Source: Anaerolineae bacterium (GTDB taxonomy: Bacteria; Chloroflexota; Anaerolineae; Aggregatilineales; Phototrophicaceae). Taken from it: a stretch of 14,447 bases of DNA. The stretch is from assembly GCA_020848855.1 (NCBI GenBank), contig JADLHH010000315.1, positions 1 to 14,447 of the forward strand, read 5' to 3'. Positions 7,227-14,447 of this stretch are shown here, piece after piece. The position numbers and the translations under genes were made by a program. The notes beneath the pieces are model-generated. The model searched no databases. It was not told the origin of the DNA and saw only the letters and a list, made by a program, of their open reading frames with translations. Numbering within the stretch: position 1 is the stretch's first letter; each line of letters opens with the position of its first letter.

Positions 7227-9437
7227 TCATTGAATGGTCTGGCTGCCCTTACCCCGGCGCGCCGCGTAGAAAAGCTGGGCGTTACGAATAGCGATGGTCG
7301 CCTGCGCGGCGAAAGGTTTCAGCCGTTCGGCATGGCGCGCGGAGAAATAGCCGGGGGTGACGCTGGAGAGGTTGAGAAAACCGCTCACCCTGCCCTCGCT
7401 CATGAGCGGAACGCTGATATACGAGCGCAGCCATTCCATCTTGGGAATCCGCACCCAGCCGGAATACTCGGCGGTGTCCGGGACAACGACCGGCTGTCCC
7501 GTGCGGCTCATCTCGCTGAGCGTGGGCGTCGAACTCACAACAAGCTGGAGCTTGAGGACCATATCCGCTATGTCGTATTCGTCGTAGCCGCGATACCGGA
7601 CGACATGCGCCACATCGTCCTCGACCAGCATGATGTCAGCAGCGTCATGGGGCATCACCCGTTCGACATTTTCCAGAATCCGATCCAGCACCTGCGCCAG
7701 ATCGAGCGTGCTGCTGAGCGCTTCCGCTGTGTCGCGCAGCGCTTCGGCAAAGATGCGCTGTTCACGCTCCGCCTGCTGCGCTCGCGCGCGGCTGATCGAC
7801 GAGGCGAGCAGATTGGCGACAGATTGCAGGAAATGAATGTCGTTACGGGTGAACGCCCGCAGCTCGGCGCTGTGCACGCCCAGCGCCCCCCACGGAGCGG
7901 CTTCGCCTTCAATCGACACGGTCATGCCGCTGATGATGTTGTGCTGGGTGAACAGCGAAGAAGCGTGAAACCGGGTCTCGGTGCGCAGATCGCTCACGAT
8001 GACCGGCTCGCTAGACAGCAGCGCATAGCCTGCCTGCGAGTCCCTGCCCGCCTCGATCATCGCCGTGCCGACCAGTCCTTCCTTCCAACCCATGCCTGCC
8101 CGGAGCAGAAGCTCATTTTCCCCCGGCAGCAGTTCCAGGACTTTCGCATACTGGATGTGCAGCGTCTGTGCAAGCTGTTCGACCGCCATCTGCATCAAAA
8201 CGGTCAGGTCGTTCTCTGTCAGCGCCCGCAGCCCCAACTGCGCCACCACTTCCTGCTGCCGGATACGCTCGTGCAGACGCGCTTCGCTTTCCCGCCGCTC
8301 GGTGATATCCCGAAACACGAGTACAGCGCCCACGACCCGGTCATCGATATCGCGACTGGGCGCGGCGCTATCGGCAATCGGGTGTTCGGCTCCGTTGCGG
8401 GCAACCAGCAGCGTATCAACGTCGAGCTTAGCAACGCCGCCATCGTTCAACGCTCGTGCAATCGGGCTTTCGACTGACTCGCGCGTGTCTTCGCGGACAG
8501 CCTGAAACACATTCTGTATGGGCTGCGCCAGCGCGTCCTGCTCAGTCCATCCCGTCAGCGACATGGCAACCGGGTTGATGAACGTCACATGACCATCGGC
8601 GTCGGTAGCGATCACCGCATCGCCAATGCTGCGCAAGGTCACGCGCAACTGCTCGCGCTGCTTGGTGAGCGCTTGCTGGGTGCGCTTCAGTTCGGTGATA
8701 TCCAGCAGCAGGCTGACCGCCTGTTGAACGTTCCCTTTGTCGTCGAAGATCGGGCGCGCCTTAATGTACGCCCAGCGTTCTTCACCGGTGTGTTTCACCC
8801 GATAGCGCAGCACCGCTTCGGGATAGCGCATTCCAAGCAGCGCCAGCCGCGGCGGCAGGCTGCCCAACGGGAAAGGTTCACCTAGTTCATCGAAGAATTC
8901 GAAACGCGACACGATCTCTTCCGGCGGCGTGCTGAGCACAACATCGCTCGAAGCGTAACCCATGAGCCGCGCGGCTTCGTGATTGGCGTAGATCATCTTG
9001 CCGTGTTGATCCTGAACCAACACGCCGTTCGCCATATCCCGTACGTACAGCTCAAGCTGGTCATGCGACTGCTGAACCGCCTTCATCGTCTGTTCATTAC
9101 GCCGGTGAACCAAGCCGAGGATGGTCACGACGATGGCGAAGAAGAGGAAGCGCAGAAAGTCGACCTGCTCGATAGCCGTCGACTCAATACGATACAGGAA
9201 GAAGCGATTGACCAGAAGAATGGACAACAACGACGCCAGCAGACCCGGACCAAAGCCGGCGTACCACGCGACCAGCATGACTGCGCCAAAGAACAACAGG
9301 AAAGGATATGTCTCGAACAGCGTGGGACACAGAAGCGACACAACAAACGCGACCGCGACCGCGACCAGCGCGAAGCCGTAATCAATCAATAATTGGCGCG
9401 CCCATTTCGGCTCTTTCACACGCACAAGCCTTATCAT
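7227..9437 (-). CDS. Membrane sensor protein, DUF4118-PAS-PAS-GAF-GAF, no output domain
   Basis: This is a 736-residue signalling protein. Residues 20-110 hold four hydrophobic segments in a KdpD-like (DUF4118) arrangement, including WYAGFGPGLLASLLSILLVN. A PAS domain follows at about 127-253, ending SLLLDITELKR, and a second at about 263-385 (SIGDAVIATDADGHVTFINP, ending VFRDITERRE). Two GAF domains lie at about 410-548 (GWKEGLVGTA, PWGALGVHSA) and 580-725 (YISVPLMSEGRVSGFLNLSS). It ends soon after the last GAF helix, with no His-kinase, ATPase, GGDEF, EAL or PP2C region. The ligand or light/redox input is unknown; no haem or chromophore Cys is evident in the GAF domains. A TTG at 9452 would add five residues. 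The ATG at 9437 is preferred because the predicted transcript starts near 9457. The EamA gene follows at 102 bp. Confidence 0.88.
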   Translation of the reverse strand: MIRLVRVKEPKWARQLLIDYGFALVAVAVAFVVSLLCPTLFETYPFLLFFGAVMLVAWYAGFGPGLLASLLSILLVNRFFLYRIESTAIEQVDFLRFLFFAIVVTILGLVHRRNEQTMKAVQQSHDQLELYVRDMANGVLVQDQHGKMIYANHEAARLMGYASSDVVLSTPPEEIVSRFEFFDELGEPFPLGSLPPRLALLGMRYPEAVLRYRVKHTGEERWAYIKARPIFDDKGNVQQAVSLLLDITELKRTQQALTKQREQLRVTLRSIGDAVIATDADGHVTFINPVAMSLTGWTEQDALAQPIQNVFQAVREDTRESVESPIARALNDGGVAKLDVDTLLVARNGAEHPIADSAAPSRDIDDRVVGAVLVFRDITERRESEARLHERIRQQEVVAQLGLRALTENDLTVLMQMAVEQLAQTLHIQYAKVLELLPGENELLLRAGMGWKEGLVGTAMIEAGRDSQAGYALLSSEPVIVSDLRTETRFHASSLFTQHNIISGMTVSIEGEAAPWGALGVHSAELRAFTRNDIHFLQSVANLLASSISRARAQQAEREQRIFAEALRDTAEALSSTLDLAQVLDRILENVERVMPHDAADIMLVEDDVAHVVRYRGYDEYDIADMVLKLQLVVSSTPTLSEMSRTGQPVVVPDTAEYSGWVRIPKMEWLRSYISVPLMSEGRVSGFLNLSSVTPGYFSARHAERLKPFAAQATIAIRNAQLFYAARRGKGSQTIQ

Positions 9438-9463
9438 GCCGGGATCGGACAATAAAGATGTTT

Positions 9464-9492
9464 ATTATATACGGATTGCCGCGACTTGGAAA
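9464..9492 (-). promoter_or_regulatory. Promoter of the sensor gene
   Basis: A perfect TATAAT on the minus strand (9469-9464) lies 17 bases from TTTCCA (9492-9487, 4 of 6). Transcription would begin near 9457, giving about 20 untranslated bases before the ATG at 9437 and almost none before the TTG at 9452. Confidence 0.5.
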
Positions 9493-9610
9493 ATCCATCC
9501 CGCTTTTCAGCCCGTGCGCCGCCCTGTTCGCCATTATCCGGCTCGTATCTCCGCGTATCGCTGTCGCGTCAGCCGCTCCGGTGTCCTCATGGGATGAGTC
9601 AAATCCTGAC

Positions 9611-9625
9611 CACGATATCGTCGTG
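9611..9625. repeat. Palindrome in the divergent sensor/permease spacer
   Basis: ACGATATCGT (9612-9621) is a perfect 10-base palindrome. It overlaps CACGA and TCGTG arms at 9611-9625. It lies about 100 bases upstream of the permease start and could be an operator. The remainder of the 9453-9721 spacer holds no credible gene. Confidence 0.3.
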
Positions 9626-9708
9626 AAGCCTCGTCGATTGCACGCGGAATTCTGAACATAATCCGGTTATTCGGGTTATATAGAGAGACGTTTCTCACTA
9701 CCGTAGCC

Positions 9709-9713
9709 GGAGG
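9709..9713 (+). promoter_or_regulatory. Ribosome binding site favouring the TTG start of permease 1
   Basis: GGAGG lies eight bases before the TTG at 9722 but fourteen before the in-frame ATG at 9728. The spacing favours TTG, though the two differ by only two residues. Confidence 0.55.
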
Positions 9714-9721
9714 CGGTCTGG

Positions 9722-12700
9722 TTGCCGATGAGCAAAGCGCTTCTCTCAATCATCTGGGCGGGACACCTCGCCGCCGCGCGGCTGCGCTGGGGATGGCGGG
9801 CGCGGATCACGATTATCGCCGGTGTCCTGCTAACGACGATCATCGGCGCGATGGTTCCGCTGTATACCACGCTCGTAGCGCAGGTCGGTATGGTGCAGCG
9901 GATCGACGCGCAGCCCGCCGGCGCTGCCAACATTGACAGCCGGGTTGGGCAAGGCACAAACCAGGCAAGCCTGGAACCGCTGTGGAGCACGCTCGATGAC
10001 GGCGTGCGTGCTGCCGCGCATACCGCACTTGATCCGGTCAGCGCGGCGTGGCTCGACCAGATCGTCACATGGAGCGAATCGTCGCCGGCGTTCGTCAGCC
10101 ACGACGGGATTGAGGTCGAGAACCTGCAACTGCGGGCTGCCTATTTTGAAGACTGGCAGAATCACGCCCGGCTGGTTGACGGCGGGCTGGAAGCCACGAC
10201 CGATGCCGGTGCGGCGGGCGTCATTTCGCAGGAACTGGCAGACCGCTTCGGCTGGTCGGTGGGCGATATCCTCACGCTCGATCAACGCGGATGGGAGACA
10301 AGCCAGCCATTCACGGTGGAAATCACCGGCATCGCCGCGCCGGACGATACCCGCGCTTCGTACTGGATGTCGCCATCGCCGCTGCGGGTGGAAAACACCA
10401 ACGGCATCAAAGCCGACATACTGCTCGACCGCGCCACGTTCCTGCGGGTGGTCGGCGCGTACATGCCGCAGACTCGCTCGGCATTCGGCTGGCGCTTCCT
10501 GTTCAATCATGACGAACTACCATTCGGGCGGATTCCGCAGGCGGTCGAGCAGCTCCGCGCATTTGAAGCCGAACTAACGCGTATGATCAAGTCCGATCAA
10601 CAGCTTTCGCTCATCTTCACGACCGACCTGCCGAAGATTTTGACGGCTTACGCCGGCGAAGTCTCGCTGCTGAACGCGCCGTTCGGCACGCTCATGCTGC
10701 AGGTCGGCGGGCTGGCGCTGTTCTTCCTGCTGATCACGGCAGCGCTGGCGCAGCGCAGTGAACGCCGTGAGATTGCCATGCTCAAGCAGCGCGGCGCGCT
10801 CGACCGCCAGATCATCCTGCTGCACGGAATCGAAGCCCTGATCATCAGCGCAGCAGCCGCGCTGGTCGCGCCGTTCATCGCCCGGCAGGCATTGATCGCC
10901 TTCGCGCCGCTGCTAGCGGAGAACGAGCACATCACGCTCGAACTGACCGCACAGCCGTTCATTTATACGTGCGCGGCAGGCATCCTCGCCGTGATCGTCC
11001 TGCTCATTACGCTGCGCCCGGTGCTCCGGCTGCCGCTCAGCAGCGCGGGCGGGAGCCGGGTGCGCGAGGCACACCAAAGCTGGTGGCAGCGAACGTATCT
11101 CGACCTGCTGCTGCTGGTCGTGGGCAGCGCCGCGCTGTTTCGCCTGCTGGCAACGGATTCGCCGTTCGCGCAGTCGCTGCTCGGCGGCATCCATGCCGAC
11201 CCGCTGCTGCTGATCGCTCCCGCGCTGCTGTTCGTCGCATTGGGGAGCGTCACGCTGCGCCTGTTCCCGTTGATGACCTCCGCGCTCGCCCAACTGTTCG
11301 CCGGGCGGCGCGGGATCGAGGGCGTACTGGCGGCGTGGTCGGTCAGCCGTGACCCAGCACACTATTCGCGCATCGCGTTCCTGCTGGCGCTGGCGATTGG
11401 CGTCGGCTGGTTCGCAACCAGCTTTCAGGCGACCCTAACACAGAGCTATGCCGATCAGGCGAGCTACCGCGTCGGCGCAGACGTACGGCTGATCGAGGAC
11501 GACTCACCCCACCCTGCCAATGCAGAGAGCTTACGCCAGATGGACGGCGTTCACGCCGCGACAACTGCACTACGGCTCGACGACCTGAATTTTTCGCTGG
11601 ATGGCTCGCACATGACGCCGGGGACGCTGCTGGCAGTTGACGGCGAATCGTTCGCCTCGACCGCTTACTGGCGTGAAGACCTGGGCGCGCTGGCGCTGCC
11701 GCCGTCACCCGACCTGCCGACGCCGGGTATCACGCTGCCGACCGGCACAACAAAACTCGGCGCCTGGCTGCGGCTGAATGAAATGCAGCTCAATGTACAG
11801 ACCGGCGAACTCAGCGAGGGATTCCCGCTGATCGCCAGCCTGTACAGCGACCTGCAGACCGTTGCCCGCGTCCGTGACGCCAGCGGCGCGTTCCAGCAGA
11901 TGTATCTGACGCCGATCCGCATCGAAGGCGTGGAAAATACCGACGACCTCTCGCGGTTCGTCTACATGGACAACCCCTTCGCGCCCGACGAGATGGAGCA
12001 GGCAGAGCGCGACCGGCTGAGCGCCGCGCTCGAAGGCGTGAGCGGCTGGGTTTATCTCGAAGGCGATATCGACCCGGCAATGACCGGGGAACTCCAAATC
12101 GACATGCTGTACTGGAACACCGATCTCAGCGAGGCGCGCTATGCCAGCGTGTGGCGGCGGGTGACGGTTGGCGGTCTGACGGCGTTCGATGCTACCGGAA
12201 CCACGTTCACCGTCGACCCAAGCGTGCGCGAGGACTGGTCGTTCGTGCTCGACAACACCTCAATCGCGGACGGCGAAGCGGAATTGACCGCCACCGACAA
12301 AGGCGCGGGCTGGCAAATCACCTGGACACAGCGGCAGGATCGAACTACGCTGAGCATTGGACTGTCTCCCGACGCGCCACCTGTTCCGGCGGTGGTCAGC
12401 AGCGCTTTCGCGCGGGAGAACGCGCTCGATTCGGGGGCGACGTTCGACCTGTACATCGACAGCCGCCCGGCGACCTTCGTCGTGGCGGGGACAACCGATT
12501 ATTTCCCAACCCTCTACGCCGACCAAGCGCCGTTCGCCGTCGCCGACCGGGACGCGCTGCTCTACGCCCTCAACCGCCGCCCCGCCAGCGCCTTCACTGT
12601 CAACGAGACGTTGATCGCGCTGGGCGCGGGCGCAGACGCGCAAGCCTGGGTTCAGGAAAATCTGCCTGCCAGCCAGAATGTGCTGACGACCACCGACGTG

Positions 12701-13159
12701 CTGGAAAGTTTGCGCGGGGATGTGCTGGCACTCGGTCTCAGCCACCTGCTGCTGATCGGGTTTATCATCGCGCTGATCCTGAGCGTGGTCAGCCTGTTCG
12801 TGTACATGGCGCTCAACGCTCAGAGCCGCCGCGACCAGTTCGCCGTGCTGCGGGCGCTGGGCTTGTCGTCCGGGCGAATCGCGCTCAGCGTGACACTCGA
12901 ACAACTCGTCCTGTTCATCGTGGCGGTTGTGCTCGGCGGCGTGATGGGTGTGCTGCTGAGTGGGCAGGTGCTGCCGTCGCTCGCGATCAGCGGGGGCGGC
13001 AGCGCGATCACGCCGCCGTTCCTCGTCCGGCTGGAGCCGACCGCCCTGCGGCAGTACGTCTCGGTGCTGGCGGCGCTGCTGATCCTGGTGCTGATCGCCA
13101 GCACAATCCTGATCCGGCGGCTGTCGTTGGGTCAGGCGCTGCGCTACCAGGAGGAATAG
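9722..13159 (+). CDS. FtsX-like ABC transporter permease, large two-module type
   Basis: This 1145-residue membrane protein has the two-FtsX-module layout. TM1 is at about 28-52, with a large extracytoplasmic domain at about 55-315. Three segments follow near 322-342, 366-388 and 412-432. Further hydrophobic segments lie near 459-475, 494-515 and 550-568, then a second large external domain to about 1000. The last three segments are near 1005-1030, 1060-1085 and 1113-1135. The cytoplasmic motifs after the module segments, ERREIAMLKQRGALDRQI (347-364) and RRDQFAVLRALGLSSGRI (about 1037-1054), are the coupling region that contacts the ATPase. Relatives include LolC/E- and MacB-type permeases, which act on lipoproteins, peptides or drugs by mechanical coupling. 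The substrate is unknown. The second permease starts three bases after the stop, so they are one operon. No ATPase gene precedes it. Confidence 0.92.
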   Translation: MPMSKALLSIIWAGHLAAARLRWGWRARITIIAGVLLTTIIGAMVPLYTTLVAQVGMVQRIDAQPAGAANIDSRVGQGTNQASLEPLWSTLDDGVRAAAHTALDPVSAAWLDQIVTWSESSPAFVSHDGIEVENLQLRAAYFEDWQNHARLVDGGLEATTDAGAAGVISQELADRFGWSVGDILTLDQRGWETSQPFTVEITGIAAPDDTRASYWMSPSPLRVENTNGIKADILLDRATFLRVVGAYMPQTRSAFGWRFLFNHDELPFGRIPQAVEQLRAFEAELTRMIKSDQQLSLIFTTDLPKILTAYAGEVSLLNAPFGTLMLQVGGLALFFLLITAALAQRSERREIAMLKQRGALDRQIILLHGIEALIISAAAALVAPFIARQALIAFAPLLAENEHITLELTAQPFIYTCAAGILAVIVLLITLRPVLRLPLSSAGGSRVREAHQSWWQRTYLDLLLLVVGSAALFRLLATDSPFAQSLLGGIHADPLLLIAPALLFVALGSVTLRLFPLMTSALAQLFAGRRGIEGVLAAWSVSRDPAHYSRIAFLLALAIGVGWFATSFQATLTQSYADQASYRVGADVRLIEDDSPHPANAESLRQMDGVHAATTALRLDDLNFSLDGSHMTPGTLLAVDGESFASTAYWREDLGALALPPSPDLPTPGITLPTGTTKLGAWLRLNEMQLNVQTGELSEGFPLIASLYSDLQTVARVRDASGAFQQMYLTPIRIEGVENTDDLSRFVYMDNPFAPDEMEQAERDRLSAALEGVSGWVYLEGDIDPAMTGELQIDMLYWNTDLSEARYASVWRRVTVGGLTAFDATGTTFTVDPSVREDWSFVLDNTSIADGEAELTATDKGAGWQITWTQRQDRTTLSIGLSPDAPPVPAVVSSAFARENALDSGATFDLYIDSRPATFVVAGTTDYFPTLYADQAPFAVADRDALLYALNRRPASAFTVNETLIALGAGADAQAWVQENLPASQNVLTTTDVLESLRGDVLALGLSHLLLIGFIIALILSVVSLFVYMALNAQSRRDQFAVLRALGLSSGRIALSVTLEQLVLFIVAVVLGGVMGVLLSGQVLPSLAISGGGSAITPPFLVRLEPTALRQYVSVLAALLILVLIASTILIRRLSLGQALRYQEE
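13149..13155 (+). promoter_or_regulatory. Ribosome binding site of permease 2 within the end of permease 1
   Basis: AGGAGGA overlaps the last codons of the first permease gene and lies seven bases before the ATG at 13163. It fixes that start and indicates translational linkage. Confidence 0.65.
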
Positions 13160-13162
13160 CCG

Positions 13163-14447
13163 ATGCCGCTGTCGTTCATCCTCAACCGTATGTGGCGGGC
13201 GCGCCGCGAAATGCTGATCCTGCTGGCGGCGCTCAGCCTGGTGACCGGATTTCTGGCGCTCGGTCCGCTCTACCTGCGCACGCTGGGCGAATCGGCGCTG
13301 CGCTACGCAATCGCCAACGCCAGTCCGCGCGAGCTTACGCTGAGCCTGACCAGCCCCCGTCCGTTCGACCTCTCCGACCGCCCGATTGTCGCCCGGGAAC
13401 TCGGTGAAGTCGCGTCCGGGGTCGAAGCGCTGGCGACGCTGAACGGTTTGATCTGCAATCAGCAGACGCCCGATCTGTGCTTCGGCGACGACAACCCCAG
13501 CGCATACATGCCGCTCGCCTATATCCCCGCCGCCTACGAGCGGCTGACCGAACGCTTCGCGCTGGTGGACGGCGCGTTCCCGGCGGGCGCGAATCAGGCA
13601 GCGATCACGCCCAAGACCGCCGCGCAGTCGCGGCTCGCCATCGGCGATACGATTACCTTCTACCCGAATACCCCGAAAGCCCTGACTATCGAGATCGTCG
13701 GCATCCTTGATCCGGTACAGCGGGACGACCGTTTCTGGCTCTACCAGACGCCAATCATCGACGGTCAGGTCACCGATGTGACCGAGAATTTCCAGCGCTT
13801 TGACATGGGCGTGATCATGACCGAGTCCGCCTATGCCGAGCAGGTCGCGCCGATCGCGCCGTTCGGTACGCGCTACGAATGGTATATCGAGACGAACACC
13901 GACGCGCTGCGCGCCGCCGGGCTGAACACGCTGACGGCAGCGCTCGCCAACATCGAGCGGCACTTCCGGCTGGACGATCCCGACCTGCGCGTCGCAGGTG
14001 GCTTGCCGTCGCTGCTTGACCAGTTCCAGACCGACCTGCTGGCGGTCGAAGGCACGGTGATCCTGTTCGCGGTCGGCGTGCTGCTGCTCCTCATCTACCA
14101 GTTGATGACGACGACCGCCCTGCTGCTCGAACGGCAGACCGTCGAATGGTCGTCGATCAACAGCCGAGGCGGCAGCAGCGAGCAGTTGATCGTCATGCAG
14201 GCGATCACGATGGCGATCCTCGCGGCGGCGGCGTTCGCGGTTGGCATCCCGGCAGCCGCCGGCATCGCGATCTTTGTCGCGCGCTTCAGCCCACTGAGCG
14301 CGACTCTCGGCGACGGCATCGCCGTCGCCACCATCCCCGCGGAAAGTATCACCCTGAGCGCGGTCGCGGCGGTCGTCGCCGTCATCGCGCTGACGATCCC
14401 GGCAGTCCCGGCGGCGCGCGCCAGCATCCTGCACCTGCGCCAGTCGA
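13163..14447 (+). CDS. Second FtsX-like ABC permease, 3'-truncated by window edge
   Basis: An open frame runs from the ATG at 13163 to the last base of the window without a stop, giving 428 visible residues (MPLSFILNRMWRARREM...). TM1 is at about 17-38. A large extracytoplasmic domain follows at about 40-290, then segments near 298-320, 345-372 and 396-416, with the fourth leading into PAVPAARASILHLRQ. This matches the first module of the neighbouring permease. In the coupling region, the usual E-x-A-LKxxGA pattern is altered to ERQTVEWSSINSRGGSSEQLI, which keeps the length and the glycines. The external domain has Cys98 and Cys106 eight residues apart, a possible disulfide. The gene probably continues into a second module and may be followed by the ATPase. 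The large frame on the opposite strand here is a GC-composition shadow. Confidence 0.9.
   Translation, partial: MPLSFILNRMWRARREMLILLAALSLVTGFLALGPLYLRTLGESALRYAIANASPRELTLSLTSPRPFDLSDRPIVARELGEVASGVEALATLNGLICNQQTPDLCFGDDNPSAYMPLAYIPAAYERLTERFALVDGAFPAGANQAAITPKTAAQSRLAIGDTITFYPNTPKALTIEIVGILDPVQRDDRFWLYQTPIIDGQVTDVTENFQRFDMGVIMTESAYAEQVAPIAPFGTRYEWYIETNTDALRAAGLNTLTAALANIERHFRLDDPDLRVAGGLPSLLDQFQTDLLAVEGTVILFAVGVLLLLIYQLMTTTALLLERQTVEWSSINSRGGSSEQLIVMQAITMAILAAAAFAVGIPAAAGIAIFVARFSPLSATLGDGIAVATIPAESITLSAVAAVVAVIALTIPAVPAARASILHLRQS

Noticed and set aside
7230..8477. Plus-strand frame of 415 codons opposite the PAS/GAF gene
   Set aside because: The translation is Arg/Gln/His-rich without motifs, whereas the minus strand encodes recognisable PAS and GAF domains.
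9308..9655. Small plus-strand frame into the divergent spacer
   Set aside because: It overlaps the sensor start and promoter, and has no ribosome site and no family resemblance.
9654..9684. Possible sigma70 promoter TGAACA...TATATA/TATAGA for the permease operon
   Set aside because: The best pairs match only 4 of 6 at each box with 18-20 base spacing, too weak to list as a feature.
12151..13407. Plus-strand frame of 418 codons in another frame over the permease junction
   Set aside because: It is out of frame with both permeases and Arg/Ala/Pro-rich, a typical +1 shadow of GC-rich coding DNA.
12260..14434. Minus-strand frame of 724 codons opposite both permeases
   Set aside because: It spans two genes and their junction and has a charged Arg/Gln/Asp-rich translation. 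The plus strand shows membrane segments and FtsX motifs with a good ribosome site.

Overview
The window (14,447 bp, GC-rich) reads as ordinary chromosomal DNA from a Chloroflexota bacterium, probably of the Anaerolineae type. This is inferred from family style and is not proven. The clues are a Thr/Pro-rich '[11 protein letters not shown]' surface protein, very large FtsX-type permeases, a SIMPL-domain exported protein, and a multi-PAS/GAF sensor with a KdpD-like membrane anchor. There are no rRNA or tRNA genes, CRISPR arrays, transposases or phage genes that I can recognise.

Layout. (1) 2-826 (+): the 3' part of a gene for a secreted or surface protein with a Thr/Pro-rich stalk and a Cys-containing C-terminal domain, followed by a hairpin terminator. 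(2) 982-1596 (+): a small metallo-beta-lactamase-fold protein whose metal-binding motifs are heavily degraded. (3) 5186-1670 (-): the proteostasis operon tig-clpP-clpX, driven by an extended -10 promoter. clpX and clpP overlap by GTGA, and there are only 2 bases between tig and clpP. The trigger factor carries an unusual His/Asp-rich insertion in its PPIase region. (4) 5399-6133 (+): an exported SIMPL-domain protein, divergent from tig, with a possible ECF-sigma promoter. It ends at a strong bidirectional terminator shared with the convergent gene. (5) 7124-6210 (-): an EamA/RhtA-like exporter. (6) 9437-7227 (-): a membrane PAS-PAS-GAF-GAF sensor with no visible output domain. (7) 9722-13159 and 13163 to the end of the window (+): two consecutive FtsX-like ABC permeases. 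The second is cut by the window edge, and the ATPase partner is not in view.

How the genes work together. Trigger factor (co-translational folding) and ClpXP (ATP-dependent proteolysis) form one transcription unit, as in many bacteria. The two permeases are tightly spaced and likely form a heteromeric ABC exporter or lipoprotein/peptide-handling complex with an ATPase outside the window. The sensor and the EamA exporter are on the same strand 102 bp apart and may be co-transcribed, but nothing shows a functional link. No clearly novel multi-gene system is visible. The most unusual single items are the metal-site-degenerate MBL protein, the His-rich trigger factor, and the sensor without an effector.
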